Shown here: piece by piece, positions 56,166-64,000 of the stretch
How positions within the stretch are numbered: the first letter of the stretch is position 1
Layout of the letters: each line of letters begins with the position of its first letter
NCBI RefSeq assembly: GCF_024220585.1
Contig: NZ_JAMXKF010000001.1
Coordinates: 868,001 to 932,000, forward strand
Length of the DNA stretch: 64,000 nucleotides
Reading direction: 5' to 3'
Source: Dyadobacter diqingensis
GTDB taxonomy: Bacteria > Bacteroidota > Bacteroidia > Cytophagales > Spirosomataceae
Notes under the pieces: model-generated
Seen by the model: only the letters and a program-made list of their open reading frames with translations
What the model was told of the DNA's origin: nothing
Database searches by the model: none
Program-made: the position numbers and the translations under genes

Positions 56166-56288
56166 GGTGCGCTGCACCTTAGTAGATCGGTTTTACTTTT
56201 TCTTCCTACCGCGCGGCGGACCGCAATTATTTCTGTGCTACGCACCTTGAAGTCGGTGTCAATTTAAGGACGCATGGTGCAACGCACC
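56166..56288. repeat. three short extragenic palindromes GGTGC-NNN-GCACC
   Basis: GGTGCGCTGCACC (56166-56178), TGTGCTACGCACC (56234-56246) and GGTGCAACGCACC (56276-56288) share a GTGC-N3-GCAC core. The first two are each embedded in TTATTTC...CCTT...TCGGT, so they are diverged copies of one element about 68 bases long. The 390-base gap 55927-56316 holds only these and the hairpin above; no gene can be supported. Confidence 0.65.
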
Positions 56289-56316
56289 TAAATAAATCAT
56301 ACGATACAATCCTTTT

Positions 56317-57648
56317 TCAAACCAATATAAAATACAAAACGACTGTCGTCAAAAAACTGACAATCCCTTGTAATCCTGTCAGAATGGTATGCGTTCGATA
56401 AGTATCTTTTGCCGAAATACCCGTGAATTGGGAAACCACCCAAAACCAGGCGTCATTTGTATGGGAAACAATCATCGCTCCACTTCCGGCTGCCATAACC
56501 AATAATGTAATCTGGATTGGCGTCACAAAACCCAGCGTGGCCAGTAATGGCGCAATAATACTGGTTGTCAGCACCATGGATGAGGTTGTGGATCCTTGTG
56601 CAGTTTTGAAAAAAGCAGCGATCAGAAAAGTAATGATCAGCAAAAACACGCCAGACATTTCATTTCTCGTCAGCCATTCACTGACCATTTCTTTGAGTGA
56701 AGTTTCCTTTAAAATAGCCCCAAAAGCACCCCCGGCACCCACTAAAACCAGAGTAGTACCGCAATGTTCGATACCGCTTTTAAAACAGGATATCATTTTC
56801 TCCGCTGACTTTTCAGGAAACAGTGAATAGCTAAAAAAAATCGCCAGTAAAAATGACACCAGCGGGCTGCCAAAAAAGCTTGTCCACCGCATGATATTAT
56901 CCGGAAAATGTAAAATCCTGGCGAAGGATGCCAGCGTTATCAAAAGGATCGGAAGCAGTATGGGCATAAAGGCCTTCCAGGCCGGCGGAAGTGTCCGCTT
57001 GTGCATGGTATGCGTTTTCGCCGTTGGGTCTTCTATAATCGGAACATCTTTGGCATATCGCGCAGCAAACCAGGTCGACAGAAATAAACTTGGAATGGAA
57101 ACGATCAAACCGATCAGAATAACAAGACCGACCGAATCTGCAATGCCCAGATTCCCCGCTGCGGAAAGCGGCCCGGGTGTAGGCGGAACCAACGTATGAG
57201 TAGCAAAAAGTCCGCCGGAAAGTGAAAGTGCCACCACTGCCAGAGGCTTATTGGTTCTCTCGGCCACAATCTGGTTCAGTTTGTGTAAAATGATATAACC
57301 GGAATCACAAAAAACAGGAATACCCACGATCGCGCCAATAACAGACATGGCAAATGCCGGCCGTTTTTCGCCGAACAGTTTCAGGATCACATCCGCCACT
57401 TTTATCGCCGCTCCCGACTGATCCAGAATTGCACCAATAACACAACCCAAAATGACCATCAAACCGATTTTGGACATTAACTCGCCAAAACCTTTTCCGA
57501 TTGTTTCTGCCAGTTTATCAATTGGTAATCCGGCAAATATTCCAACACCCAAAGCCGCCAGCAAAAGGCCGGTTAGCGGGTGCATTTTTAAAACCGTTGA
57601 ACTTAAAACAATGAAAACAATAGCCAGAAAAACAATCAGGATGATCAT
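56317..57648 (-). CDS. GntP-family gluconate/H+ symporter-like permease
   Basis: This 443-residue permease has about 12 predicted transmembrane helices. Family signatures are KMHPLTGLLLAALGVGIFAGLP (about 21-42), IGAIVGIPVFCDSGYIIL (about 104-121) and HTLVPPTPGPLSAAGNLGIA (about 150-169). The second half has FKTAQGSTTSSMVLTTSI and SHTNDAWFWVVSQFTG. GntP transporters take up gluconate and related sugar acids with H+. It follows a secreted esterase by 37 bases on the same strand, suggesting uptake of a sugar acid released by the esterase (inference). Confidence 0.9.
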   Translation of the reverse strand: MIILIVFLAIVFIVLSSTVLKMHPLTGLLLAALGVGIFAGLPIDKLAETIGKGFGELMSKIGLMVILGCVIGAILDQSGAAIKVADVILKLFGEKRPAFAMSVIGAIVGIPVFCDSGYIILHKLNQIVAERTNKPLAVVALSLSGGLFATHTLVPPTPGPLSAAGNLGIADSVGLVILIGLIVSIPSLFLSTWFAARYAKDVPIIEDPTAKTHTMHKRTLPPAWKAFMPILLPILLITLASFARILHFPDNIMRWTSFFGSPLVSFLLAIFFSYSLFPEKSAEKMISCFKSGIEHCGTTLVLVGAGGAFGAILKETSLKEMVSEWLTRNEMSGVFLLIITFLIAAFFKTAQGSTTSSMVLTTSIIAPLLATLGFVTPIQITLLVMAAGSGAMIVSHTNDAWFWVVSQFTGISAKDTYRTHTILTGLQGIVSFLTTVVLYFILV

Positions 57649-57685
57649 ATAAATTCTTTTACAGAAACCGGAATGGTGCCAAAAA

Positions 57686-58840
57686 TTATAACAGTTTTAA
57701 AACTGCCTCATCGCCCATCACCGCATTTGCAGGCCTTGGATGTTCAGCATTGAAGACGGCCAGATCTTTTTGTTCCAGCACTTTAGACGGCCCTTCGTCC
57801 ACATTCCCCTGCGCATCCGAAACCTCCTTGATATCCAGATTCAGATGTTTTGCCATAAATGCATACATAGCTTTCCGCTTGCTCGGGCCGTAGTCATGTT
57901 TCTCATCCGGCAAATGCACATTTTCCACCAGACTTTGTTTTCCGTAAAGCGCATAAATTTTCTGTATAAACGGGAACTCCACTTTTGGCGTATTTTTCGT
58001 CCAGTCATCCCCATCGGAAGTTAAGAGCATAGGTCTTGGCGCGGTTAAGGCTGCAATTTCTACGTTATTGGTCTGATAATCCCCTTTTTTATGAATGGGC
58101 ATACCGCTTTCACAAACGCATCCACCAAAAAAATGTGCGGAAACCATGACCGTTGGAGCCGTTACTTTTACGCGCTGATCCAAAGCCGCTACCAAAAAAG
58201 TCTGCGTTCCTCCACCTGACTCACCCGTTACCGCAATGCGCTGCGGATCAATACCTGGCAAAGAAAGCAGAAAATCGATTCCTCTGATCGCGTTGATTGT
58301 TTGAAGTTTTAACGCCTTTGAAAACTTATGTTCCGTTTGTTTTGAGTCACCTTGTCCGGCCATATCCAGAACAAAAACCACCGCTCCCATACGTGCCAGT
58401 GTGGCACAGCGCTTCTGGGTCTGTTCCCGGAAACGCCCGTGCGGGTTTTCTCCATGTCCATGCGGACACAATATTCCTGCGTAAGACTTTTGCTTTTTTA
58501 TCGGGCGGTACAAATTCCCGGTCACGTAAATACCCGGTAAACTTTCAAAGGCCACGTTCTCGATCGTATAACCATCCATAACCCTTTTGCTGTGAATGAT
58601 TGGCGCAGAATTCGGTCTGGCCGGCAATGTTTCCAGCTCCATACCTGCTCTGATTTGCGCCCTGATTTTCTGCGCGCGGGCTTCCCAGGCCGCTTTACTT
58701 GCCGGTACATGACTATCGAGAAAAGCCTTTCCTTCTGCTTCTGTGAAATATGCTCCCTGGCATAATTCCGGTTTTTGCGCGTAAGAATTTATTGCAAGCG
58801 TAATCGTAGATGCAAATAATATCGTTATTAAAGTTTTCAT
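57686..58840 (-). CDS. secreted alpha/beta hydrolase (acetyl-xylan-esterase-like)
   Basis: This 384-residue exported protein has a signal peptide (1-21); ATG 58840 is chosen over an in-frame ATG at 58864 because it places the signal correctly. The fold has a cap-like N-terminal region and the nucleophile elbow TGESGGGTQTF (S208), preceded by GILCPHGHGENPHGRF (oxyanion region) and VLDMAGQGDS; the catalytic His is likely in LPDEKHDYGPSKR near 317. The family resembles AXE1/dienelactone-hydrolase-type esterases acting on carbohydrate esters. The downstream GntP-type permease supports a role in releasing sugar acids. The substrate is unproven. Confidence 0.78.
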   Translation of the reverse strand: MKTLITILFASTITLAINSYAQKPELCQGAYFTEAEGKAFLDSHVPASKAAWEARAQKIRAQIRAGMELETLPARPNSAPIIHSKRVMDGYTIENVAFESLPGIYVTGNLYRPIKKQKSYAGILCPHGHGENPHGRFREQTQKRCATLARMGAVVFVLDMAGQGDSKQTEHKFSKALKLQTINAIRGIDFLLSLPGIDPQRIAVTGESGGGTQTFLVAALDQRVKVTAPTVMVSAHFFGGCVCESGMPIHKKGDYQTNNVEIAALTAPRPMLLTSDGDDWTKNTPKVEFPFIQKIYALYGKQSLVENVHLPDEKHDYGPSKRKAMYAFMAKHLNLDIKEVSDAQGNVDEGPSKVLEQKDLAVFNAEHPRPANAVMGDEAVLKLL

Positions 58841-58876
58841 TTTCAGGATTTGTCTGATTGCCAATTAACCTGAAAA

Positions 58877-58911
58877 GGCAAGCCGACAGTTTGGACTACT
58901 GTTGGCTTGCC
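58877..58911. terminator. terminator between lipid kinase and esterase genes
   Basis: Arms GGCAAGCCGACAGT (58877-58890) and ACTGTTGGCTTGCC (58898-58911) pair with one G-T/mismatch position; it lies 34 bases past the stop of the minus-strand lipid kinase and 37 bases before the esterase ATG. Confidence 0.8.
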
Positions 58912-58944
58912 GCTAAATATCTATAAATCTAAAAATTCCGGATT

Positions 58945-59820
58945 TCAGGGAACAGCGATCCGCACAAACCCTTTCATTATCGAGGTATTCAGTTCTTTCA
59001 CTTCGCCCTTGTATTCCCCATCTACCTGAAAATATACTTCCCTGTCCAGGCACTCTATTTTGGCGCTTTCAACCGATAATACTTCCATCACATCATGATT
59101 AAAATCGGCGTTTCCGGTTAGAAACTTCGCCGTTTCAATAAAATCGATCCTCTTGGCGATCACCAGTTCAAAAAGTCCGTCCGACATATCTCCGAAAGGA
59201 TTGATACTGATGCCCGTACCGTATTTTTTTGCATTGGCAATAATCACAACCAGCGCCTCCGTTTCCAAAACAGTGCTTTCAGTGGTTATACGCACACGGA
59301 AATTCTGGTGTTCGTTAAGCGTTTTGAACATTTCCAGCGCATAACCCAGTTTTCCGCGCAAATCTCCGTTTTCATAGTTTTTTACCAGCAGTGCATTTAA
59401 ACCAATATCACTGAGATGCAAACTTATTTCATCATTAATCCTGACCGCATCAATATGTATCGATTTTTCCCCGAAAGCTACTTCTATCGATTCGTCAATA
59501 GAAGACGGGAGCCCGAAATCGGCGGATAAACCATTGGCTGAGCCCGCCGGAATAATTCCGAAAATAATGTTGCTTCCCGTGATGGCTTCCGCTACCATGG
59601 AAATAGTGCCATCGCCTCCGGCAACCAGAACCCGGCTGGGGCACAGGTTTTTTACCAGTTTCCTTATCTCACCTAGATCATCAAAACCTGTTGTGGAAAA
59701 TATACTTAATACATAATCATCCTCCTCAGCCTTTTCGGCCACTTTTACAAGAATTTCCTCTTTATCCCGGTTTCCGGATATAGGGTTTACAACTAACAAA
59801 ACTTTTCGTTCTGAAAACAT
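58945..59820 (-). CDS. diacylglycerol kinase-family lipid kinase
   Basis: This 291-residue protein starts at ATG 59820 (MFSERKVLLVVNP); an in-frame GTG at 59838 is an alternative. The DAGK catalytic domain has VNPISGNRDKE, the nucleotide-binding VAGGDGTISMVAEAI and GIIPAGSANGLSADFGL, followed by the YegS/DgkB-type C-terminal beta domain. Enzymes of this family phosphorylate diacylglycerol or related lipids. It is divergent, 46 bases from an App1-family phosphatase whose known relatives dephosphorylate phosphatidate, the product of a diacylglycerol kinase. Confidence 0.9.
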   Translation of the reverse strand: MFSERKVLLVVNPISGNRDKEEILVKVAEKAEEDDYVLSIFSTTGFDDLGEIRKLVKNLCPSRVLVAGGDGTISMVAEAITGSNIIFGIIPAGSANGLSADFGLPSSIDESIEVAFGEKSIHIDAVRINDEISLHLSDIGLNALLVKNYENGDLRGKLGYALEMFKTLNEHQNFRVRITTESTVLETEALVVIIANAKKYGTGISINPFGDMSDGLFELVIAKRIDFIETAKFLTGNADFNHDVMEVLSVESAKIECLDREVYFQVDGEYKGEVKELNTSIMKGFVRIAVP

Positions 59821-59866
59821 ATTGTCTAATTTAGGCACTTCAAGTGCATAAGGTAAAGGTAAGAAT

Positions 59867-60874
59867 ATGAAACGATGCGACTTAAAACTATACAGGGGCT
59901 ATGCAAATAAAAACGAATTAGTTGTTTTTGGACACATAGTTGAAAAATATCCTCTTGGAGACCACAAATATACCCGTAAAGGCTTTCGGTACGCACGGAC
60001 AATTATTCAGCTGTTTTCAATAAAAACCATACCAAACTTAAGAGTTATTCTTCGGGTTGGTTCCGTGGTGGCCGAAACACATGCGGAAGAAGATGGATAT
60101 TTCAGATTTCAAATCCCTTTTAATGAGCCGCTCGAAGGTGGCTGGCATCCTTACGAGGTCAGCGTAGATGATCAGACCGGAAAGCATAAATACCAGGTGA
60201 CACGCCAGGAAGAATTTTTCCTGCCTTACGCAAGTTCCTACGGAATCATATCAGACATTGACGATACTTTTTTGATCTCTCACAGCCGACGGTCTTTCAA
60301 AAAGCTCTTTGTGCTGCTTGCCAAAAATGTGCAGGCCCGAAAACCTTTTGATGATGTGGTGAAACATTATCAGCTGCTTTCGCTCGCCAGCCGGACCAAT
60401 CCGGTACATCCTGCCAACATTTTTTTCTATGTTTCAAGCAGTGAATGGAACCTGTACGATATGATTATCCGTTTCGCAGAGCTGAACGGATTACCCAAAG
60501 CGGTCTTGAAACTGAAAAAAATAAAGTCGGGCCTGGATGACTTTCTTATGACAGGTTCAGGTTCGCATGACCATAAACTTCGTAAAATCCAGAATATTGT
60601 CGAATTTTATCCCGAGTTACAATTTATCCTGCTGGGCGACGACTCTCAGAAGGATCCGGAAATCTATGAAGAAATTTGCGGAATGTTTGCAGCAAATATC
60701 AGAGCTGTTTACATTCGCCAAACCCGGACAAGGAGTAAATCCGCGACAACGCTGCTTTTAAAGAAAATTCAGGAACGAGGTATTGATACCTGCTACTTCT
60801 CACACAGTAACAAAGCCATTATCCATTCCCTAGAAACCGGTATTGTATTTCAACAACCAACTGAAAATAATTAA
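59867..60874 (+). CDS. App1-family (DUF2183) putative phosphatidate phosphatase
   Basis: This 335-residue protein has an N-terminal beta-rich domain (about 1-120) and the App1 catalytic domain with a HAD-type DxDxT motif (SDIDDTFLISHS, D130/D132/T134), VSSSEWNLYDMI and LLGDDSQKDPEIYEEI. Yeast App1 is a Mg-dependent phosphatidate phosphatase. It is not exported by any visible signal. Its position next to a lipid kinase suggests a paired PA/DAG control. The PLP enzyme follows after 9 bases and may be co-transcribed. Confidence 0.85.
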   Translation: MKRCDLKLYRGYANKNELVVFGHIVEKYPLGDHKYTRKGFRYARTIIQLFSIKTIPNLRVILRVGSVVAETHAEEDGYFRFQIPFNEPLEGGWHPYEVSVDDQTGKHKYQVTRQEEFFLPYASSYGIISDIDDTFLISHSRRSFKKLFVLLAKNVQARKPFDDVVKHYQLLSLASRTNPVHPANIFFYVSSSEWNLYDMIIRFAELNGLPKAVLKLKKIKSGLDDFLMTGSGSHDHKLRKIQNIVEFYPELQFILLGDDSQKDPEIYEEICGMFAANIRAVYIRQTRTRSKSATTLLLKKIQERGIDTCYFSHSNKAIIHSLETGIVFQQPTENN

Positions 60875-60883
60875 ATTAAGTAA

Positions 60884-62044
60884 ATGGACATTTCCTACAT
60901 TCTGAACGAGCTTGGTGAAGACCGCAGTCAGTATTTTAACGCTGTTTCTCCACCCATCGTGCAGACTAGTAATTTTGCATTCAACACATTTGAAGAATTA
61001 CGTAATGCTTTTGCCAACGAAGAATCTGCTTTTTTATACTCCCGTGGTAAAAATCCGACAGTAGATATCCTCAGTAAAAAACTGGCCGCGCTGGACGGCG
61101 CCGAAGATGCCCTGGTTTTCAACAGCGGTGCATCTGCCATTTATTGTTCGGTGATGGCCAATGTCAAATCCGGCGACCATATTATCTCCATCAAAAAACC
61201 ATACAGCTGGGCAACGAGGCTTTTTGACAACGTGCTAATTCGTTTTGGCATCAAAACTACGTACATTGACGGTACAAAAATTGAAAACTTCGAGAACGCC
61301 CTGCGCCCCGAAACACGTATCATTTATTTGGAAACACCGAATACGCTGACGTACGAATTGCAGGATCTCAAGGCCGTTTCCGAGCTCGCAAAAAGCCGTG
61401 ATATCATCACCATTGTCGATAACAGTTACTGCACGCCGATTTATCAGAAACCCCATGATTTTGGCATCGATCTCAGCATTCAATCCGGAACAAAATACCT
61501 TGGCGGACACAGCGACGTGCTTGCGGGCGTATTAACCGGAGAGCGGGAGATGCTGAAAAAAATATTCAATGAACAGTTATTAAATACAGGTTCGGGGATT
61601 TCTCCCTTTAACGCCTGGCTGATCCTGCGTGGTCTGAGAACATTGCCGATGCGGTTGGAACATATTTCCAAATCGACGGTAAAAGTGGTCGCATACCTGA
61701 AAAAACACCCAAAAATTGAGAAAGTAATATTTCCCTTCGATGAAGATTTCCCTCAGCTGGAATTGGCACGCAAACAAATGAAAGGCGCCTGCGGGTTGTT
61801 GACGGTTGTTTTAAAAACCGATTCTCTTGAACGGATCGAAAAATTTACCTATTCTTTAAAACATTTTCTGGTTGCAGTGTCGTGGGGCGGACATGAGTCG
61901 CTGATCCTGCCGCAAGCCGGCGGACTCGCACCGGAGGATTTTGATGTTTCTATCGAACGCCATCGTATGGCCCGTATTTATATCGGTCTCGAAGATCCTG
62001 ATTATCTTATCACAGACCTCGAACAAGCCCTTGAAGTGTTGTAA
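60884..62044 (+). CDS. Cys/Met-metabolism (trans-sulfuration) PLP enzyme
   Basis: This 386-residue PLP enzyme of the cystathionine gamma-synthase/gamma-lyase family has the PLP-binding Lys at K204 (SGTKYLGGHSD), YSRGKNPTVDILSKKLA (52-68), FNSGASAI (79-86) and VDNSYCTPIYQ (178-188). The late LKHFLVAVSWGGHESLILPQAGG is the typical C-terminal substrate motif. Its exact reaction (cystathionine synthesis or lysis, or another gamma-replacement) cannot be told. It is separate from metY at 19205 and has no S-box upstream; it follows App1 by 9 bases. Confidence 0.88.
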   Translation: MDISYILNELGEDRSQYFNAVSPPIVQTSNFAFNTFEELRNAFANEESAFLYSRGKNPTVDILSKKLAALDGAEDALVFNSGASAIYCSVMANVKSGDHIISIKKPYSWATRLFDNVLIRFGIKTTYIDGTKIENFENALRPETRIIYLETPNTLTYELQDLKAVSELAKSRDIITIVDNSYCTPIYQKPHDFGIDLSIQSGTKYLGGHSDVLAGVLTGEREMLKKIFNEQLLNTGSGISPFNAWLILRGLRTLPMRLEHISKSTVKVVAYLKKHPKIEKVIFPFDEDFPQLELARKQMKGACGLLTVVLKTDSLERIEKFTYSLKHFLVAVSWGGHESLILPQAGGLAPEDFDVSIERHRMARIYIGLEDPDYLITDLEQALEVL

Positions 62045-62119
62045 TAATCGTTATTCTTTACCGGAAAACCGTTATTACATGTAACTTACTGCAATTTTAA
62101 AGAAACGACCTGACCATAC

Positions 62120-62806
62120 ATGAAAACCATACTGATTGTCGAAGATGACAGGCGTATTGCGCAGAACATTTACCGTGGATTACATGCGGAAGATTTTGAA
62201 GCCGAAATCGCTTACGATGGCATTACGGGTAAAAATCTGGCATTAAGTAAAAAGTTTGATCTTGTTTTGCTGGATGTAAATCTTCCGGGCCTGAAAGGTT
62301 ACGACGTTTGCCAGCAGATCCGGGTTTACAAGCCTTCCCTGCCGATCATCATGCTGACGGCCTATGGAGAGGTGGAAGATAAGGTGGAGGGATTGAATAA
62401 GGGCGCCAATGACTACATCGTGAAACCGTTTGATTTCCGAGAGTTAATGGCCCGGATCCATGCCGCTTTGCGCGTCTCGGAGCTCAACAATCCTGAAACT
62501 GAAAATAAAACGCTTCGTATTGCTGACCTGGAACTGAATGTGGGCACGAAGGAAGTAATCCGGGCGGGAAAATCCATTGAGCTTACTGCGAAGGAGTTTG
62601 CTTTGCTTGAATATTTCCTGCTTCACCGCGGGCGTGTGGTTTCAAAAATGGATCTGGCCGAACATGTGTGGCATCTGAATTTTGACCCTGGAACAAACGT
62701 CGTGGAGGTGTATATCAACTATTTACGAAAAAAAATAGACAAGGATTTTTCAACCAAATTAATCCACACCCGCCCCGGCCTCGGATACATTATGAAAGAA
62801 GAATAA
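62120..62806 (+). CDS. OmpR-family response regulator
   Basis: This 228-residue protein has an N-terminal receiver domain (IVEDDRR at 6-12; phosphoacceptor D52 in VLLDVNLPG; T80; K102 in YIVKPFD) and a C-terminal winged-helix DNA-binding domain (about 130-226; ELTAKEFALLEYFLLHRGRVVSK, VEVYINYLRKKID, TRPGLGYIM). It forms a two-component system with the kinase starting 42 bases downstream. The signal and target genes are unknown. Confidence 0.93.
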   Translation: MKTILIVEDDRRIAQNIYRGLHAEDFEAEIAYDGITGKNLALSKKFDLVLLDVNLPGLKGYDVCQQIRVYKPSLPIIMLTAYGEVEDKVEGLNKGANDYIVKPFDFRELMARIHAALRVSELNNPETENKTLRIADLELNVGTKEVIRAGKSIELTAKEFALLEYFLLHRGRVVSKMDLAEHVWHLNFDPGTNVVEVYINYLRKKIDKDFSTKLIHTRPGLGYIMKEE

Positions 62807-62848
62807 CGTTCTTCTTATTGAATTGAATTTTAAGAAATATCTTTTCCC

Positions 62849-64000
62849 GTGAAAATAAAAGACCGGATCGCTCTTCAGTTCACGCTGATGGTTGCTGTAA
62901 TATTGCTGTTGTTCTCCATCGCAATTTACAGTGTATCAGCACGCTACCGTCAGGAGGAATTTTATGACCGGTTAAAAAGCAAAGCGCAGACGACCTGCCG
63001 CCTTCTGGTGAAGGTGAAGGGCATCGACAAAGACCTGCTCAGAACCATCGACATGAACACGCTCACGGAAATGTTTGATGAAAAAGTACTGATTTTCAAC
63101 ATGAAAGATGAGTTGGTTTATTCCAGTGTCGATGATAAACTGATCACCTATCACAAGGAGTTATTGGGGCAGGTCAGGCATAATAAGGAAATGGAATTTT
63201 TGCAGGACCAGAGTGAAACCATCGGCCTGCTTTACGAAGAAGGTGACGAACCTCTGGTGGTGCTGGCATCTGCTTTTGACAAATTTGGCAGAAGCAAATT
63301 GCAGAATCTCCTGCAAACGCTGGCCTGGGGATTTGTCGGCGGAATTGGTCTGACGGTCGCTTTGGGGGTATATTTCGCCAGTAATTCACTGAAACCGATC
63401 AGTGCTATCAACCATCAGGTTTCGCAGATCACCGCGCATAATCTCGAACAAAAACTGGATGAAGGAAACCGGAAAGACGAGATTGCCCAGCTCGCGATTA
63501 ATTTCAATACCGTTCTTGACCGTTTGAACAAAGCTTTTGAGCAGCAAAAAAGTTTTGTCTCCCATGCTTCTCATGAACTCCGAACGCCGCTTGCAGCGCT
63601 AAAATCTGAGATACAGCTGGGGCAGCGTTTTGCCAAAAATAACCCTGATCTGGAAGAAGTTTTCGAAAACCTTTTTTCCGATACCGAGCGTTTGATCAGC
63701 ATCACTAATAACCTGCTTTTCCTGGCCCGTTCCATTGAAAATATGGGCAATATGAAGTTCACGCCGGTACGCGTTGAAGACATTGCCTTTATGGCAAAAG
63801 AAGAAATCTTATCGTCATTTCCCAACTACACCATCTTCATCGATTATATCACCATCCCCGAAAATGAAAATGACACCATCATCGCGGGCAACGAAGAGTT
63901 ACTGAAACGGGTATTACTAAACCTGATTGACAATGCCTGCAAATATTCGGAGAATCATACGGCGCGTGTTCTTTTCGAAACCAATGAAACCGATTGTGTG
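62849..64000 (+). CDS. sensor histidine kinase (3' truncated by window)
   Basis: A GTG start at 62849 (MKIKDRIALQFTLMV) gives a protein whose frame is open to base 64000; 384 residues are visible. It has TM1 (about 9-31), a periplasmic sensor region (about 32-155), TM2 (about 157-177), a HAMP linker and a HisKA domain with the phosphoacceptor H242 (SHASHELRTPLAALKSEI). The N-box of the ATPase domain (VLLNLIDNACKYSENHT) is visible but the G boxes fall outside the window. It is the cognate kinase of the regulator just upstream. I see no ATG in a better place. Confidence 0.92.
   Translation, partial: MKIKDRIALQFTLMVAVILLLFSIAIYSVSARYRQEEFYDRLKSKAQTTCRLLVKVKGIDKDLLRTIDMNTLTEMFDEKVLIFNMKDELVYSSVDDKLITYHKELLGQVRHNKEMEFLQDQSETIGLLYEEGDEPLVVLASAFDKFGRSKLQNLLQTLAWGFVGGIGLTVALGVYFASNSLKPISAINHQVSQITAHNLEQKLDEGNRKDEIAQLAINFNTVLDRLNKAFEQQKSFVSHASHELRTPLAALKSEIQLGQRFAKNNPDLEEVFENLFSDTERLISITNNLLFLARSIENMGNMKFTPVRVEDIAFMAKEEILSSFPNYTIFIDYITIPENENDTIIAGNEELLKRVLLNLIDNACKYSENHTARVLFETNETDCV

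Overview
The window reads as the chromosome of a member of the Bacteroidota, most likely Cytophagales of the Spirosomaceae/Dyadobacter type (inference; no 16S or other marker RNA lies here). The signs are two SusC/SusD pairs, a GWxTD lipoprotein, an LptE/sigma-54 activator block, a free-standing four-helix-bundle protein of the 23S rRNA intervening-sequence type, weak ribosome binding sites, and several promoters of the Bacteroidota form TTG/TTTG-N19..22-TAnnTTTG. I see no tRNA, rRNA, CRISPR array or prophage.

Layout. 1-5.3 kb: end of a dienoyl-CoA-reductase-type SDR, GWxTD lipoprotein, rlmB, then mnmA and a kinase-fold-like orphan on the minus strand. 5.5-9.7 kb: a tight molybdoenzyme operon (mobA, fdhD, small conserved protein, YdeP-type oxidoreductase). 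9.9-14.6 kb: secreted sugar/phosphodiester genes (a large PQQ dehydrogenase-PKD-cytochrome c-carbohydrate-binding fusion starting at TTG, a Tat-exported Gfo/Idh protein, a GDPD). 14.6-20.5 kb: minus-strand genes ending with metY-metX, which are preceded by a SAM-I (S-box) riboswitch. 21-25.2 kb: DUF721 protein, LD-carboxypeptidase, SDR, four-helix-bundle protein among AT-rich repeats, secreted M20 amidohydrolase.

25.4-36.7 kb: two divergent SusC/SusD loci. The minus one carries two extra lipoproteins. Their 565-bp gap holds two nearly identical promoters in mirror orientation. 37-44.2 kb: ABM monooxygenase, alanine-type aminotransferase, queuosine-precursor transporter, an AT-rich orphan with a deoxyribosyltransferase/TIR-like domain plus winged helix, a strong double hairpin, and a SpoU methyltransferase whose start codon overlaps the start of a BamA/TamA-like protein.

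44.4-54.4 kb: housekeeping genes (miaB, sigma-54 activator, lptE, secG, groES-groEL, lolD-like ATPase, sucC), with a tandemly duplicated terminator region after groEL. 54.5-56.3 kb: an IS transposase broken by a 16-bp GC-rich insertion, then extragenic palindromes. 56.3-64 kb: GntP-type permease with a secreted esterase, a lipid kinase divergent from an App1 phosphatase, a trans-sulfuration-type PLP enzyme, and a two-component system cut off by the window end.

The clearest regulatory unit is the S-box with metY-metX. The least explained loci are the NDT/TIR-like orphan at 39952, the kinase-like orphan at 4290, and the disrupted IS element.
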